Counted from the stretch's first letter, positions 38,197 to 53,475 are shown. The stretch is DNA of 64,000 bases from Onthophagus taurus (GCF_036711975.1 NC_091972.1:11909001-11973000); one strand, 5' to 3'. Made by a program: numbers and translations. Notes: generated by a model from the letters alone, not told the origin.

Positions 38197-39039
38197 ATGG
38201 TATCTAAATTTTTAGTAATCAACATGCACTCGATTCAATTTCGACATGGATTATCAAGATGTTTGGGACGTTACTTTACAAGTTCATTAGCAAAACCAAT
38301 GACAAGTACAAACCTTGATCCAGTCCAAGAAGAATCTTTGAAAGAAAATTGTTTGCTGGTGGATAGAAATGATAAGGTTGTTGGGGTTGCCTCAAAAAAG
38401 GAATGTCATTTAGTTAAAAAAGATGGATCTTTACCACTACACAGAGCTTTCAGTGTGTTTCTTTTTGATCAAAAAGGAGATTTATTATTACAAAAGCGAG
38501 CTTCGACGAAAGTAAGTAAACAAAAACATATTATAATTTTATTACTTTGGAGGAAATTAATGGTAAATGATTTATAGATAACATATCCGAATTGTTTCAC
38601 AAACACGTGTTGTAGTCACCCAATACACGATGTTTACGGTGAACAAGACGAAGAAAATGCTATAGGTGTAATACGTGCCGCTCAAAGACGATTAAATTAC
38701 GAATTAGGAATCAGTCGAAATCAAATTCCTGTTGATAAATTCAAATATTTGACTAGGATTATTTATAAAGATGTGGGTGATGGGGTTTGGGGCGAACATG
38801 AACTTGATTACATTTTATTTATACAAACGCAAGTCGATTTAAATCCTAATTTAAATGAGGTGTCTGAACTTCATTATGTTTCAAAAGAAAACTTACCCGC
38901 ACTTTTACCAACATTAAGTGGCCCTTTAACACCTTGGTTCGAATTAATTTTAAAGTACAAGTTATTTTTGTGGTGGAATAATTTAAACAATTTGGATGCA
39001 TTTAAAGATCATGTTAATATAACAATATTAGAAAAGTGA
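38197..39039 (+). CDS. IDI: isopentenyl-diphosphate delta-isomerase (isoform with first terminal exon)
   Basis: Exon 1 (38197-38511) and exon 2a (38578-39039) join in phase 0 to 258 residues. The enzyme interconverts IPP and DMAPP in the mevalonate pathway, supplying terpenoid precursors such as juvenile hormone. Visible hallmarks match type I Nudix-fold IDI: NTCCSHP with the catalytic Cys at 117, WGEHE with the metal-binding and catalytic Glu at 178 and 180, and the terminal WWNNL. The first 30 or so residues are basic and Ser/Thr-rich, possibly a mitochondrial or peroxisomal leader; an inner Met at 38224 could also be used. An AATAAA lies at 39145. A second terminal exon that fits the same donor lies 3.2 kb downstream. 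Confidence 0.93.
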
Positions 39040-39048
39040 GAAATAACC

Positions 39049-39140
39049 AAAAATGTACATTTTAAAGTAAATTATTTTATTAATTCTTATTATTTTTGAT
39101 GTTTTCTAATTTTTTTTTTTGTTTAATTCAGGTTATAATC
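39049..39140 (+). repeat. about 85-bp sequence duplicated on both sides of the LINE cluster (left copy)
   Basis: The sequence just after the IDI exon 2a stop (taaccaaaaatgtacattttaaagt ... gttttctaattttt) aligns with the sequence just before the acceptor of exon 2b (42165-42241). The left copy ends in a poly-T tract plus ttcag, like a relic splice acceptor. Confidence 0.6.
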
Positions 39141-40129
39141 GTGCAATAAAAAAATTTGGTATATTTTATTATTTTATTTTTATTACCTAAATTCCTATTT
39201 GTTTTCTCTAACAAAATAAACAGTTTAGTGGTAGTGGTAGCTCTAGTTTTAATTGTTAATCAGCCTTAGATTGTATGTAGCACTGAATAATCAAAAAAAA
39301 ATCATCACCAAGGTCACTACAATGCCAGGGGCCGACATCGTTTTGCGTCTTGCCAAACCAAACCAAAATTGCTGAAAGATGAAGAAACAAGATTAATGTA
39401 TGAAGATCACAATAATAAAGAACTAGATAATACCAGTATAAATGACACCAACAAGCATTGGCTAGATCATAGACAAGGTTTTAAAAGGGATGACAAAAGA
39501 TATTCTGGAACTAATGGAGAAACGAAGGCAATGTACAGACGTCTTCAAAGAAGAATAGGAAATGAGATTAGAGTGGCAAAAGAGAATTGGCTGCATAAAA
39601 GATGTCGGGAGGCTAAAGATCTTAGCAGACTTGGAGACAATTTTCATTTATATAAAAAAGTCAAAGAAATAGCTGTGCTGTATAATAATAGATCGCCAAT
39701 TTTTCATTAAAAATGATCATAACGAAATAGTGTCAGAAACTGAAGAACTGTTGCAAATATGGAGAAAATATACAATTAGCCTCTTCAATGACGACAGATC
39801 AGAGAACCCTCCAACAGAGGGGTCCACTCTGCCAGGACCAAGTATATTAAGAAGTAAAGTCATACACACCATTAAGTCGATGAAGGAGATATTTCACTTA
39901 ATTAACGAACAAAATCTTGAAACATTATTCAAAAACATCTATGACTGGACACTTCCTTGAGGACTGGCTCCACTCTACGTTTGTCGCACTACCAAAATCG
40001 AATAATGCAACTTCGTGTAAGTACCGTCTCTGCGTCTCATTAGTATAATGAGCCACTTTCTAAAACTTTTCCTTGCAATTCTACATACAATGCTTTATCA
40101 AAAATGTGAGGAAGCAAGTGAAGCTAGTC

Positions 40130-40968
40130 AGTTTGGTTTCTCATTCCAAATCCGAATCAAAATCCATCAAGGCTGGAATTTCTCAAGGCAGCATCCTCTC
40201 ACCACTACTATTTAATATATGTTTACATGACATTCCAATTAATAAAAATGACCGAAAAGAAAAAAATGATAATCTAGAAAAATCCATTCAAGATCTATAA
40301 AACTCGATTAATGAGGTTCATAAATCGTTATTGACTTGGTGCTTTCAGTTAAATCCAAGTAAATGTGAGGCTAAAATATTTATCCTTAGACAAGTTAAAA
40401 TAAAATTAATCGAAGATCACCCTTTAAACTGTAATCCGAAAGATAGCGCTATCAAATATCTGGGAATATATTTGGACAAAAGACTTACATGGAAGTATCA
40501 TATTAATAAAAAATTAAACGAAACATATGCAAGAAAACTTTATCCCATCATCAACAGAAAATCGAAACTAAAGATCAAATGTGCAATGCTACTACACAAA
40601 TCATTAATAAGACCTGTAAGATCTATGCATGCCCAGTTTGGAGCTCAACAGCTAAATCTAGTATTAAAAAAATTCAAGTGCTACAAAATAAAATTCTAAG
40701 AATATCTGTAGATGCTCCATGGTTCGTGAGAAACTCGCAAAAGACCTCCAAAAGTGTCTAAGCGCACAAGAACATCTGTTGAGAGATAAAATAGAAGACA
40801 TATTTATAGATAGGGAATAGATTCAAGATGACATTGTTAGTTCTTCTGCTATTATTGTATAATTAATTTCAATTGTTATCAAATGGCTACTTTGATAACA
40901 ATTGAAATTGTATGTAGTAACATTTAATGTTGAACTGGTTGATGCTATTAATAAATAAAAAAAAAGAG
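40130..40968 (+). mobile_element. 5'-truncated jockey-type LINE nested in the RTE element
   Basis: The frame gives KAGISQGSILSPLLFNICLHDIP, then LNPSKCEAKIF, IKYLGIYLDKRLTWKYHI and KCAMLLHKSLIRPV, the order of a jockey-clade reverse transcriptase and thumb. The YADD segment between the first two is deleted. The 3' region has a 19-bp perfect hairpin (40865-40909) and ends in a short A-rich tail (aataaataaaaaaaaa, about 40953-40968), after which RTE sequence resumes. Confidence 0.65.
40865..40909. repeat. perfect 19-bp hairpin in LINE 3' region
   Basis: AATTTCAATTGTTATCAAA and its exact reverse complement flank a 7-bp loop (tggctac). It sits about 45 bp before the A-rich tail of the jockey-type fragment. 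Confidence 0.85.
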
Positions 40969-41989
40969 ATTTAAGACTGGATCCAAAGGATATAAGACTA
41001 ATTGGTAATCTATGTTAGCACCAAAAGGAGAAAGTCCGAGTAAATAACCCTGGAACAACTGAGGATTTTGAAATCAAAAAGGGCATTCGCCAAGGGTGTA
41101 TCCTGTCCCCGATGCTGTTCAACCTATGCGTAGAAAAAGCATTCTCCGAGTCAATCTCGAATAGTCCCTTTGGAATTAAAGCAAATGGAACGTCCATTAA
41201 CAATATCCGGTATGCGGATGACACCGTGATATTAGCGGATGGTACACAAGATTTGCAAAACTCGACACACTCGAATACATGTTGATGGAGAGATCATCGA
41301 ACATGTTAAACAATTTAGATACTTGGGATGCATGATTAATGAGAGATGGAATCCGGATTAAGAGATAATAATAATAAACTTTATTGTGCACCATAAGATT
41401 CTACATATTAAAGAAAAAAATAACTTGAATTAAAAACAAAAGGTAGGTTCCAAACTTTAGTCTGTTCTAACCAATCTATAATCAAATAATATGCATGATT
41501 GAACAAGCTAGAACAACCTTTCTAATTGTAAGACTTCGATAATTTCTTACGGAGAAGAACCTGAATTTCAACCTCAGATATAGGATGGTAAAGTGCTAGG
41601 TCTGGTCCGTTCTCCTATGGACACTGAAAATATCAATCATCAACAAAATCGAAGCCTTTGAAATGTGGATCCTGCGGCAAATGTCTTCTGAGTAACGAAG
41701 ACGTTCTCCGAAGGGCCGAGAACTTTTTGAAAATATCAAGAAAAGAAAGATACGTTATCTCGGACATATACTACGGGGAGTACGGTACCATTTCCAATGC
41801 CTCATTCTCCATGGCAGAATTTAGGGAGGAAAAGGAGGAGGAGGTAAAGAAAAATTATCGTGGCTAAGAAATATCCGTCAGTGGACTTCCAAACATTACA
41901 GAATGCTGCACATAAAGAACCGTTTGAAGAGGAATTTGCATGGCACTTTAAGAAGAAGAAGCACTGAACAACAACTTAAACAAGAATAA

Positions 41990-42120
41990 AGGCTAACAAG
42001 AACACACTAGAACTAGAAACATTCGGGCTTAGCCATCTTAAGAGACGTATGGCTAAACCCGAATAATTCTAGTTCTAGGTTTAGTGTTAGCTCTAGTTAT
42101 AGTTGTTATTCAGCGTTATA
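41990..42120. repeat. TAGAACTAG-family palindromic copy
   Basis: One unit, aacacactagaactagaaac to ctagttctaggtttagtgtt, with a central tcttaagaga palindrome and inverted arms. A half-unit of the same family is also seen at about 39220-39290. Together they flank the LINE cluster between the IDI exons. Confidence 0.75.
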
Positions 42121-42241
42121 TTATAGTACATTTTTATGAATTAAAAATAAAAGTAACACTAGAATTAACCAAAAAAGTGTATTTTAAAGTATTTAACTCT
42201 TATTAGCGTTGAAGTTTTCTAATTTTTGTATATATTTTTAG

Positions 42242-42703
42242 ATAATGTATCCAGATCATTACACAGCTTCATGTACTGGACATCCAATAGCAGAACATCC
42301 TGAGGAAAAGAACGAAAATAACGGAATAGGAGTTAAATTAGCCGCTATAAGACGTTTAAAAGCCGAATTGGGATTTACGACCATCGAACCCTCTGAGATA
42401 ACTTACTTAACGCGTTTATATTATCATTGTTCCGTCGATGGAAAATGGGGTGAACATCACATCACCTACGTTTTGTTACTTAAAAAGGATTTGAATTTAA
42501 AACCAAATCCAGGGGAGATAAGCGAGTTTAGTTTGATTCCAAAAGGCGAATTAAATCAGTTTTTGCCCACTTTAAACGCACCCCTAACACCGTTTTTCAA
42601 TCAAATTGCGAAACATCGATTGCTTTTGTGGTGGAATAATTTGGATGATTTAAAATCGATTACTAATCAGGAGGCAATTTCAACCGTAGAAGGATGCAGT
42701 TAA
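42242..42703 (+). CDS. second IDI terminal exon (exon 2b), catalytic residues replaced
   Basis: Follows a good acceptor (tatatttttag) and opens in phase 0, the same phase as exon 2a, with 153 codons uninterrupted to a TAA and an AATAAA near 42733. It aligns end to end with exon 2a: IMYPDHYTASCTGHP for ITYPNCFTNTCCSHP, WGEHHITYV for WGEHELDYI, and LLLWWNNLDDL at the end. The catalytic Cys (117) is Thr, and the catalytic Glu (180) is His; the first Glu (178) and the His-Pro are kept. No copy of exon 1 is found between 39040 and 42241, so it is either an alternative last exon spliced from the donor at 38512 or a gene that lost its first exon. The intact frame argues that it is expressed and selected. 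Confidence 0.75.
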   Translation: MMYPDHYTASCTGHPIAEHPEEKNENNGIGVKLAAIRRLKAELGFTTIEPSEITYLTRLYYHCSVDGKWGEHHITYVLLLKKDLNLKPNPGEISEFSLIPKGELNQFLPTLNAPLTPFFNQIAKHRLLLWWNNLDDLKSITNQEAISTVEGCS

Positions 42704-43413
42704 ATTAATTTTTTTTTGTAATAAAATTTGAAAATAAAGTTAATATTTCAATCATTGTGTGTTTTATCTTTGTATATAGATATACATACATTGTTATTCA
42801 ACCGAAAATAGTTAGTGGTCGTCATGCCTAGATGAGTGATACATAATATAAAATAACCCAAAACTCTTGCGAATGAATTGTGTTCTTGCTATTATAACTA
42901 GAAGTAACATCTAAAGTGCTAGCAAAACTATTTCCAATTTTGCTAACAACTCTATTGAATGTGATTAAGTCATAAAATGACAGAGACGAAATCAAATACA
43001 CAGAAATATGTTGGGACATATCCAACGTGTTGAATATTTATCAAGCAACTTTACATGTATATACAAGTTTGTCCAATGCTGGACATAAGCCTCCAAAAGC
43101 TAAAAATATCTAATACACAAAAATGAATTATAAAATGTTAAATTACTGTCAAAATGGCGACTTCGAAAAACGTTAATTATCAAAAACTAAAATTGATTTT
43201 TTTACTAAATCTATCTTAATAAAATAATGAAACAACATGTAAAAACCATCTAAGTATATTGTATATCAATAAATAAAAAAGTTTTATTTTAACAAATTTA
43301 ATCGAAAATATCCCGTATTTTAATTCAAACTTGTCAATCGAAACGTTAACCTAACCTATTTTTGTCAAAAACATAACCTAAAAAAAATTATTTTCTGATA
43401 AATCAAAAACAAG
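42704..43413. other. intergenic, 3' end of IDI exon 2b and upstream of mRpL37
   Basis: AT-rich. An AATAAA near 42733 ends the IDI exon 2b transcript. The minus-strand frame at 42828-43025 has no domain. The mRpL37 promoter must lie in the last few hundred bases, but no motif is clear. Confidence 0.4.
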
Positions 43414-44799
43414 ATGAAATTAACTCAAATTTTGTATCGTCAGCACCTTGGGAGGCATATTAAAAGGCATTGGAGAATTCAAGGTGTGAAAAAACCGCAT
43501 GATTTGGGTACAAGGGCTGTTCTAGAAGCGCAAGGTATAAATGTTGTAGAACCGGAAGATATTTTAAAAGAAAAACGGCAATATGAAAAGTAATGTTTTC
43601 ACCCAAGTTTTCTTTCTTTACATATATATTTTTATTATAGGATTGAAGTAATTGGATTTATACCAAAACCATTACCTTTGGATGAGACACATCCGAATTG
43701 GCACGAAAGAATTTGTTACACCTACAACAATAATAATGTTCTTTTGGAGGGTTTAAATCAAGCTAAAATCTTAACAAATACTGTTGAGGTTAAATCGGGT
43801 TTACCAGATAATTTGGTTTTAAAAGATGTTGAAAGAAATTTTAATAGTAAAATGAGAGAGATTATTAGATATTCTCATATTTTTGATGCAGAACAACAAA
43901 AATTGCCTAAAGTTAAAGATCCTTTAAGACCAGCTTTTAATTTTCCAAGAGTTTATGGAATAACTGAACAAAGAGTTAAAAAATTATTAATTTCGAAGAT
44001 TTTAAATTTAATTGAAGTCAATTCTGATTATGAAATAACAAGAACTAGATCGATATTTAATGATTTAACATTTTCATATCCTTTTGTTAAGAAGGATAAA
44101 TTAATTCAATTTGAACTTAAAGCAGATACTTTATTGACTAGTTCAAAACCTTTAAAACCAATTTATGAAGGAGATTTAAATAATTTAAAGTTACCTGATA
44201 TTTATCCTTCAAATGAAGTTATTTCTTTGAATAAAGAGCATATTTATGAGATCAAAAATGTGTATCGTAAGAAATTTTTGGTTTTAAATAGTGGTTTAGT
44301 ATTAATAATAATTTTTAGCACTTGATGTTACAAAAATATCAAATTCTCACCCTCACACTTTATTTATTCATTATGATACAACAGAAGTTTCGAATTTATT
44401 TGAAGAACAAGTTTTGGAGACTCAAATTTTTGGGAGAAATTTATTAAAAGCTTTTACAATTGGAGCTTCTTATGGTAAAAGACTTTATGGGGTGTGTAAA
44501 TATTTTTAATTGATAGAAAAGTTAGAATTGAAATTAATTCATTGATTTAGGAAAAAATTAAGGATTTATCCAAACCTATTGTACTTCAATGTATCCAAAC
44601 GAATGGTAAATGGTTTAATTTTGGGATTTTACAAATAAATACGTTGGATTTGTTAAGTGATAAAGTAAGAAATGTTTGGTTTCAAAGTGAGAATATTGAG
44701 TTATTTAATAATTGTGGATATGTGGATGGAAAACCGACTTTGGAAGGGTATAATAGTGAGGTAATTAAACATATTTTGGGGTTCTACAATAATATGTAA
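43414..44799 (+). CDS. mRpL37: large ribosomal subunit protein mL37, mitochondrial
   Basis: Exons 43414-43589, 43641-44266, 44319-44491 and 44551-44799 join in one frame to 407 residues, the usual length for insect mL37. The N-terminus (MKLTQILYRQHLGRHIKRHW) is basic with Arg/Lys/His, fitting a mitochondrial leader. The body has the family pattern (HPNWHE, LRPAFNFPRVYG, PHTLFIHYD). mL37 is a structural protein of the mitochondrial large subunit, paired with mL65 in mitoribosomes. The identification comes from overall resemblance to arthropod mL37 rather than a single motif. A polyadenylation signal (AATAAA) is near 44827. Confidence 0.82.
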
Positions 44800-45806
44800 T
44801 TTAAACTTATTTGTATTTAATTAGTATAAATAAAAATTTAATAAGAAAATATAACGATTTTGTTAAATATTTTTTGATTTTTGTTAAAATCTCCAGATAT
44901 GTTCCATCAAAACCAAAAAAACTTAAAAAGATATTTCATTGTGACCTCAAAAAAAATTTCTTAACACTGTTAATTTAATCCACACACATATTAACCTACC
45001 AGCTTAACTAATGTTATTATTATTACTATTTATAATTAATTTAATTACACATCTTACGTATTAAAAAAAAAATTAATAGAAATATTTTTCTTATGGCGAT
45101 TAAAATTTTGATTTTGAATTCTAACATTTCTGCTAATAAACGAGAATGCCAAAAAACAAATATTTCTAGTAAAACAACAAATTTAAACATTTATACAAAC
45201 ATCAAAAGCAAAAAACATTTTTTTTTGCTTTCTTTTTTCTTCTAAAAGGCGAGTTATACAATCGCTGTAAAAATGTACAAAACAACTACGGATTGTTTTC
45301 AGGGGTCTATTTCACGAAAGTCACATAATATTCAAGTATAACTTTATGTTCTATATTAATTTGTAATTTCATTTAACACATTTTGAATAAAAACCTAAAT
45401 TAATGCGTTCTTGGACGCGATTTAGATGTAATTGAAATCATTCAACTGTCAAAAAAAACAAGAATTATGATTTAAAATTTACTTAAAATTGTTGCATGCT
45501 ATAAAACGGCTTATGTCTTATATTAGAAGTATAAAGGTTTCGTTTAAAATCGTTACTATAAGATGTGCCTTTCGTGAAAATGTTATTAAAAACCCACGAG
45601 ATTAAAATGGGATTTCAATTTCAATAAATCAATTTTTGTATGTGTGTGTTAATCATGTGTTTAAAATCTGTCGACTAAATATAAATATCACATCAAAATA
45701 GTAATGTAAGAAATCACAGGGAGCTTGGCACACCAAACTAATTGTAAGTTCATTTTATTACGAACATGCTTACCAACCTACAATTTTTTGTTTTTCAAAA
45801 TTTCTG
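44800..45806. other. convergent intergenic region between mRpL37 and the K2P gene
   Basis: About 1 kb of AT-rich DNA receiving the 3' ends of mRpL37 (from the left) and the K2P channel gene (from the right). No open frame or repeat of note. Much of the right part is probably the K2P 3' untranslated region. Confidence 0.45.
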
Positions 45807-50027
<4,221 letters not shown>

Positions 50028-50087
50028 TTATCGATCGTTAAGTTTTCATATTCTAGCTTCAACTTGTACCAAATTTGTGAAGCTACG

Positions 50088-50390
50088 ACTATATTTTTTT
50101 TATTTTGGTGGAAGAGAAATGGGGGGAAAAATTAGATTAGAAACGGATCGATATCAACCAGGTGCCACCCGTTCGGTGCTCTCGTTATTGCCAACTTACT
50201 TTCTCTTTCTGCATCTCATCATTATCGACAAGGCCCTGTATAACAATGCACCCACATAAACTATCATTAGAAACGTAAATAATTGAAAAAATCGAAAATG
50301 TAGGTTACTCGTTGGTGAATTAGGAAGCTGTCTTAAATGGAGATCCCTTTGACGGGAATCCATGGGAGAAACAACTTTGTGACCTTTCAT
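50088..50390 (-). other. possible 5' exon of the K2P gene with an upstream open frame
   Basis: A minus-strand frame from 50390 encodes about 63 residues including a hydrophobic stretch (FQLFTFLMIVYVGALLY) and ends at a strong donor (AAA|GTAAGT at 50200/50199). An acceptor-like tatag lies near 50088, upstream of the K2P ATG at 50009. None of the joins I tried put it in frame with the channel, so it could be a leader exon with an upstream open frame, or chance. Confidence 0.3.
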
Positions 50391-51060
50391 CCAGGGTTGA
50401 TAGATTTTAACTGAGAGAAATGTTATGTAAGTTAACGCTTGCGCAAAAAATACTTAAATTTAAAGAATTAAAACAAATTTTGGGGGGAAATACACTTAGA
50501 AATACATCAATCATGATCATTGATAAAACAGTAAGAAAAGATATGCCCAAGAACATTGTTTTATAATCAAATAAATCTTTGATTTGGCAAATTACAAATC
50601 CTGTAAATTCTGTAATTCTTATGATATTTGTAAACTAATATTCAATTAATGCTAAAGGAAACTACCCCAGCAAGGAAATTTCACAGTAACTATATCAAGT
50701 TAATCTTTCTTGCATAAACCGATCTAGAAGTATTACTCTGAAACAATAATCAGCCATTATACTGATAAAAACATTGTTCTTACATTTTCTCTTCAATCAT
50801 TTAAATGGTTTTTCTAAAAATCTAGGTGATTTATACTTTATATGCAAAGATTTTTCAGTATTTATCATGCAATTGGTGAATTTTAAATCATTTGTTAATT
50901 TTTTGATCTAAGGACCATAAAAAATATTGCTTTTTCTCTTTTCAGTATTCAATTTTGCAAAAAGTTTTGTAATATACTGGAATCATTTCCCATCTTTGTC
51001 TGAGCTTTAACATACTGTTTCCCTAGCGCTGATTTAATGTAGATTGTATACTTAAGATTA
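50391..51060. other. intergenic AT-rich DNA, nothing recognised
   Basis: No coding frame, repeat or RNA gene seen. It probably includes upstream sequence of the K2P gene on the minus strand. Confidence 0.35.
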
Positions 51061-51069
51061 TCACAAATG

Positions 51070-51456
51070 TCAATCTTTCTTAGTCCAGTGTTCTGATTTA
51101 GCTCTGCTGTCGCATAAGCCTTTAAAGTTAAACCTAATTTTGTTTTTCCACGATATATAAGTTTCTGAAGAATGTTTAAAAAACCTTCCAGGATGTTCCT
51201 CATTTGGCTCATGTATCACAAAATGGTTACCCAACCTTTTTGCCAATTCCAGTCTTTCTCTTATTACATCTGTGTTTAGAACAGAATCGTTTTCTTGATT
51301 ATCACTGGGTTCTATGGGGCAAGGAATTTCAAGAGCAACCTCTAGTATTCTATTTTCGTTTAAAACTTTGTCGGCAAACAATTCAGCTCCATCAATTGCG
51401 TGTGCCATTGTAATGGTGTGGGTCCAAACATGTTGGTGAAGATCTGGCCAAGTCAT
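51070..51456 (-). CDS. unidentified open frame, 128 codons
   Basis: An uninterrupted minus-strand frame with non-low-complexity composition (MTWPDLHQHVW..., GAELFADKVLNENRIL, HEPNEEHPGRFF). I do not recognise the family. It has no signal peptide or membrane segment. Its base composition is slightly richer in GC than its surroundings. It could be an exon of a gene or a piece of a transposable element. No neighbouring exon could be placed. Confidence 0.3.
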   Translation of the reverse strand: MTWPDLHQHVWTHTITMAHAIDGAELFADKVLNENRILEVALEIPCPIEPSDNQENDSVLNTDVIRERLELAKRLGNHFVIHEPNEEHPGRFFKHSSETYISWKNKIRFNFKGLCDSRAKSEHWTKKD

Positions 51457-52150
51457 CTAGATCATTGAGCGTTGATTGAGCAATCTAGGTTCATAAAGGC
51501 AATAAAAGTCACTATTCTCTCTGTCTTATAAATGTTCTGCAGACGTTAGATTGGATGTAGTGGGTTAAGACTGGTACTGACTCATCACCAATCAGAACGG
51601 ATCTAATAATAGTATCATTCTGTGAGATAAATTCATTTAGATCGATTTTCACAGTTTATTTCTCAACACAAAACTTCCTGAGTTGGTCTTTTATACTTAA
51701 ACAGATTTTATCAAGTCAAATGTTTTACAAAGTCAAAAACATTAAAGCGACTTATTTATACAGCCCTTTCTTGATGAAAAAGCGTTAAAACAAATTGACA
51801 CTAATTAACTAAATTAAGTATTCTTTTAAAAAAATCAATTGTAACAATTTTAAAATAAAAAAGTTTCTATTTTTGCGAAAGTCCAATATTTTCACCAAAC
51901 TAATAAATTTAATTATTAGTAATTTACCATTGCACATTGTAAAAGATGTCAACAACCGCAAAGGTACAATTTACGCCGAAAACGAAACGAAGCGAAAATG
52001 ACTGCAACCGGCTATGTAACCAATTAGCTAACGAGAAATTTCCACCTCTAAACAACCTAGAGCTAAGCTCAATTTTCAAACTTCTCAAGAGTTGGTTACA
52101 CGTTCAGTACTCTAATTCTATTAGGTACTCGTATTTTAGATAAAACTAAG
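51457..52150. other. upstream region of the first oxygenase-domain gene
   Basis: AT-rich sequence. A short plus-strand frame at 51946-52143 is not in frame with the gene that follows and has no domain. Promoter elements are not clear. Confidence 0.35.
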
Positions 52151-53475
52151 ATGTGTCAAAAAAGTAGTGAAAATCATCAAAAATTTCAGTTAAATAAAGA
52201 AGCAAAAAAATTTCTGGATGTTTTGATTTGTGAAGGTGGAAAAAGCCGGTGCGATGAAACTTCGGAAGTTTTTCGAAGTGGAATGAAGATTCCTGAATTT
52301 TATGATAAAGAAAAATTTAAAAGGTAAAAAGGAAATTGCCGTAATAGTTAGAATAATTAAAAAGAAATTAAAGACAAATGGATTTGGGACAAGGTTTAAA
52401 CGTTCATTTTATTTTAAAAAAACTCACAATTTACTCAATCTACTCTTGCAAAGATAAAGTGAATTTAATTATCCCAATTTCAACATTTAATAAATGTATA
52501 TTGCCAAACATTATTATTATTATTGTTTTTTTAGAGGACAACAATTTTTTCACCGAAACATATTCGCGATGCTTTTCGGAAAATTTCTCGGCTTAATCTC
52601 AGATCTCACTTTAATATCATCTCAAAAAATTTTGGAACACACCAATCAATCTAATGAACCAAAAACAGCTTTTAAACGTTACGTTTCAACCATTTTTAGT
52701 ATGTACACTTGGTATACATACGATTTAATACCTGGTTCAAAGTAAGTTTAAAATTAAACGTAAATTTATTGTTAACTTTATTTTTCAAAGATCTTGGGAA
52801 TCATTAAAACGTATAAGAACAATTCACAATTTCGCTAGTTTAAAATGTCATAAAAATCAAATTGGGGAAATCGCTCAATATCACATGGCTTTAGCACAAT
52901 TTGGTTTCATGGGATTAATCGTATCGAAAAGTGAGAAAATTGGGATTTTTCCAAATCAAGAAGAAATGGATGGTTTTATACATTTTTGGAGGGTTATTGG
53001 TCATATGCTTGGGATCGAAGAAAAATACAACATTTGTCGTGAAACGTTTAAAGAGACGAAAGAAATTTGCGATGAGATAATCGCAGAAATTATTTCACCA
53101 GCTCTAAATGAATGGGACGAAAGCTTTTTGAAGATGACCCGAGCTTTAATTGAAGGAATGTGGTCGATGATGCCGGTTTTACAGTTTAAAGTATTTTTAA
53201 ATTTGCTTTATCTGTTAATTAATAATAACAATCAAGATAAAGATGTTGAGATTTTACAAATGAACTATTTTGAGAAATGTTTATTAAAATTTCTTCAAAC
53301 ATTTATTTTTTTGTTAAAATTTGAATTACTCAGAAAGTTTATGAGGAACTTTATGTATGTAATTTTATTTTTAACACATAAATTTCCATTTTTAGCTTAT
53401 TATAAGTATGGATTAAATTATAAACATAGCAAATTTGTGGAAAGTTCTAATTTTAATTATACAAATTTTAATTAA
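52151..53475 (+). CDS. mpaB/Lcp-type (DUF2236) oxygenase-domain protein, copy A
   Basis: Exons 52151-52323, 52535-52741 and 52791-53475 join in one frame to 354 residues (phases 2 and 2). The pattern matches the ER-bound oxygenase mpaB/rubber oxygenase catalytic domain: an N-terminal FFHRNIFAMLFGKFLGL helix, KRYVSTIFSMYTW, ALAQFGFMGLIVS, and the hallmark FIHFWRVIGHMLGI. The bacterial Lcp members are heme-dependent oxygenases, and fungal MpaB cleaves a terpenoid side chain in the ER. Insect members have no known function that I can state. The C-terminal region has hydrophobic segments (residues about 290-340) that could anchor it in a membrane. The substrate is unknown. A paralogue follows in tandem. 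Confidence 0.78.

Larger units (their letters stand above)
39369..41900 (+). mobile_element. RTE-type LINE, degenerate, host of a nested LINE
   Basis: Pieces in order on the plus strand: an RTE-like linker (39369-39710), SETEELLQIWRKY and IRSK-type motifs (39730-39900), FLKLFLAILHTMLYQKCEE near 40060, then after a nested insertion DPKDIRLIGNL (about 40980), GIRQGCILSPMLFNLC and IRYADDTVILAD (41080-41240), QFRYLGCMINE, and a C-terminal IRYLGHILRG-like part (41730-41850). Many stops and frameshifts show it is dead. It lies between the two IDI terminal exons. Confidence 0.7.

Noticed and set aside
42828-43025. 65-codon minus-strand frame between IDI and mRpL37
   Set aside because: No domain, no splice partner, AT-rich chance frame.
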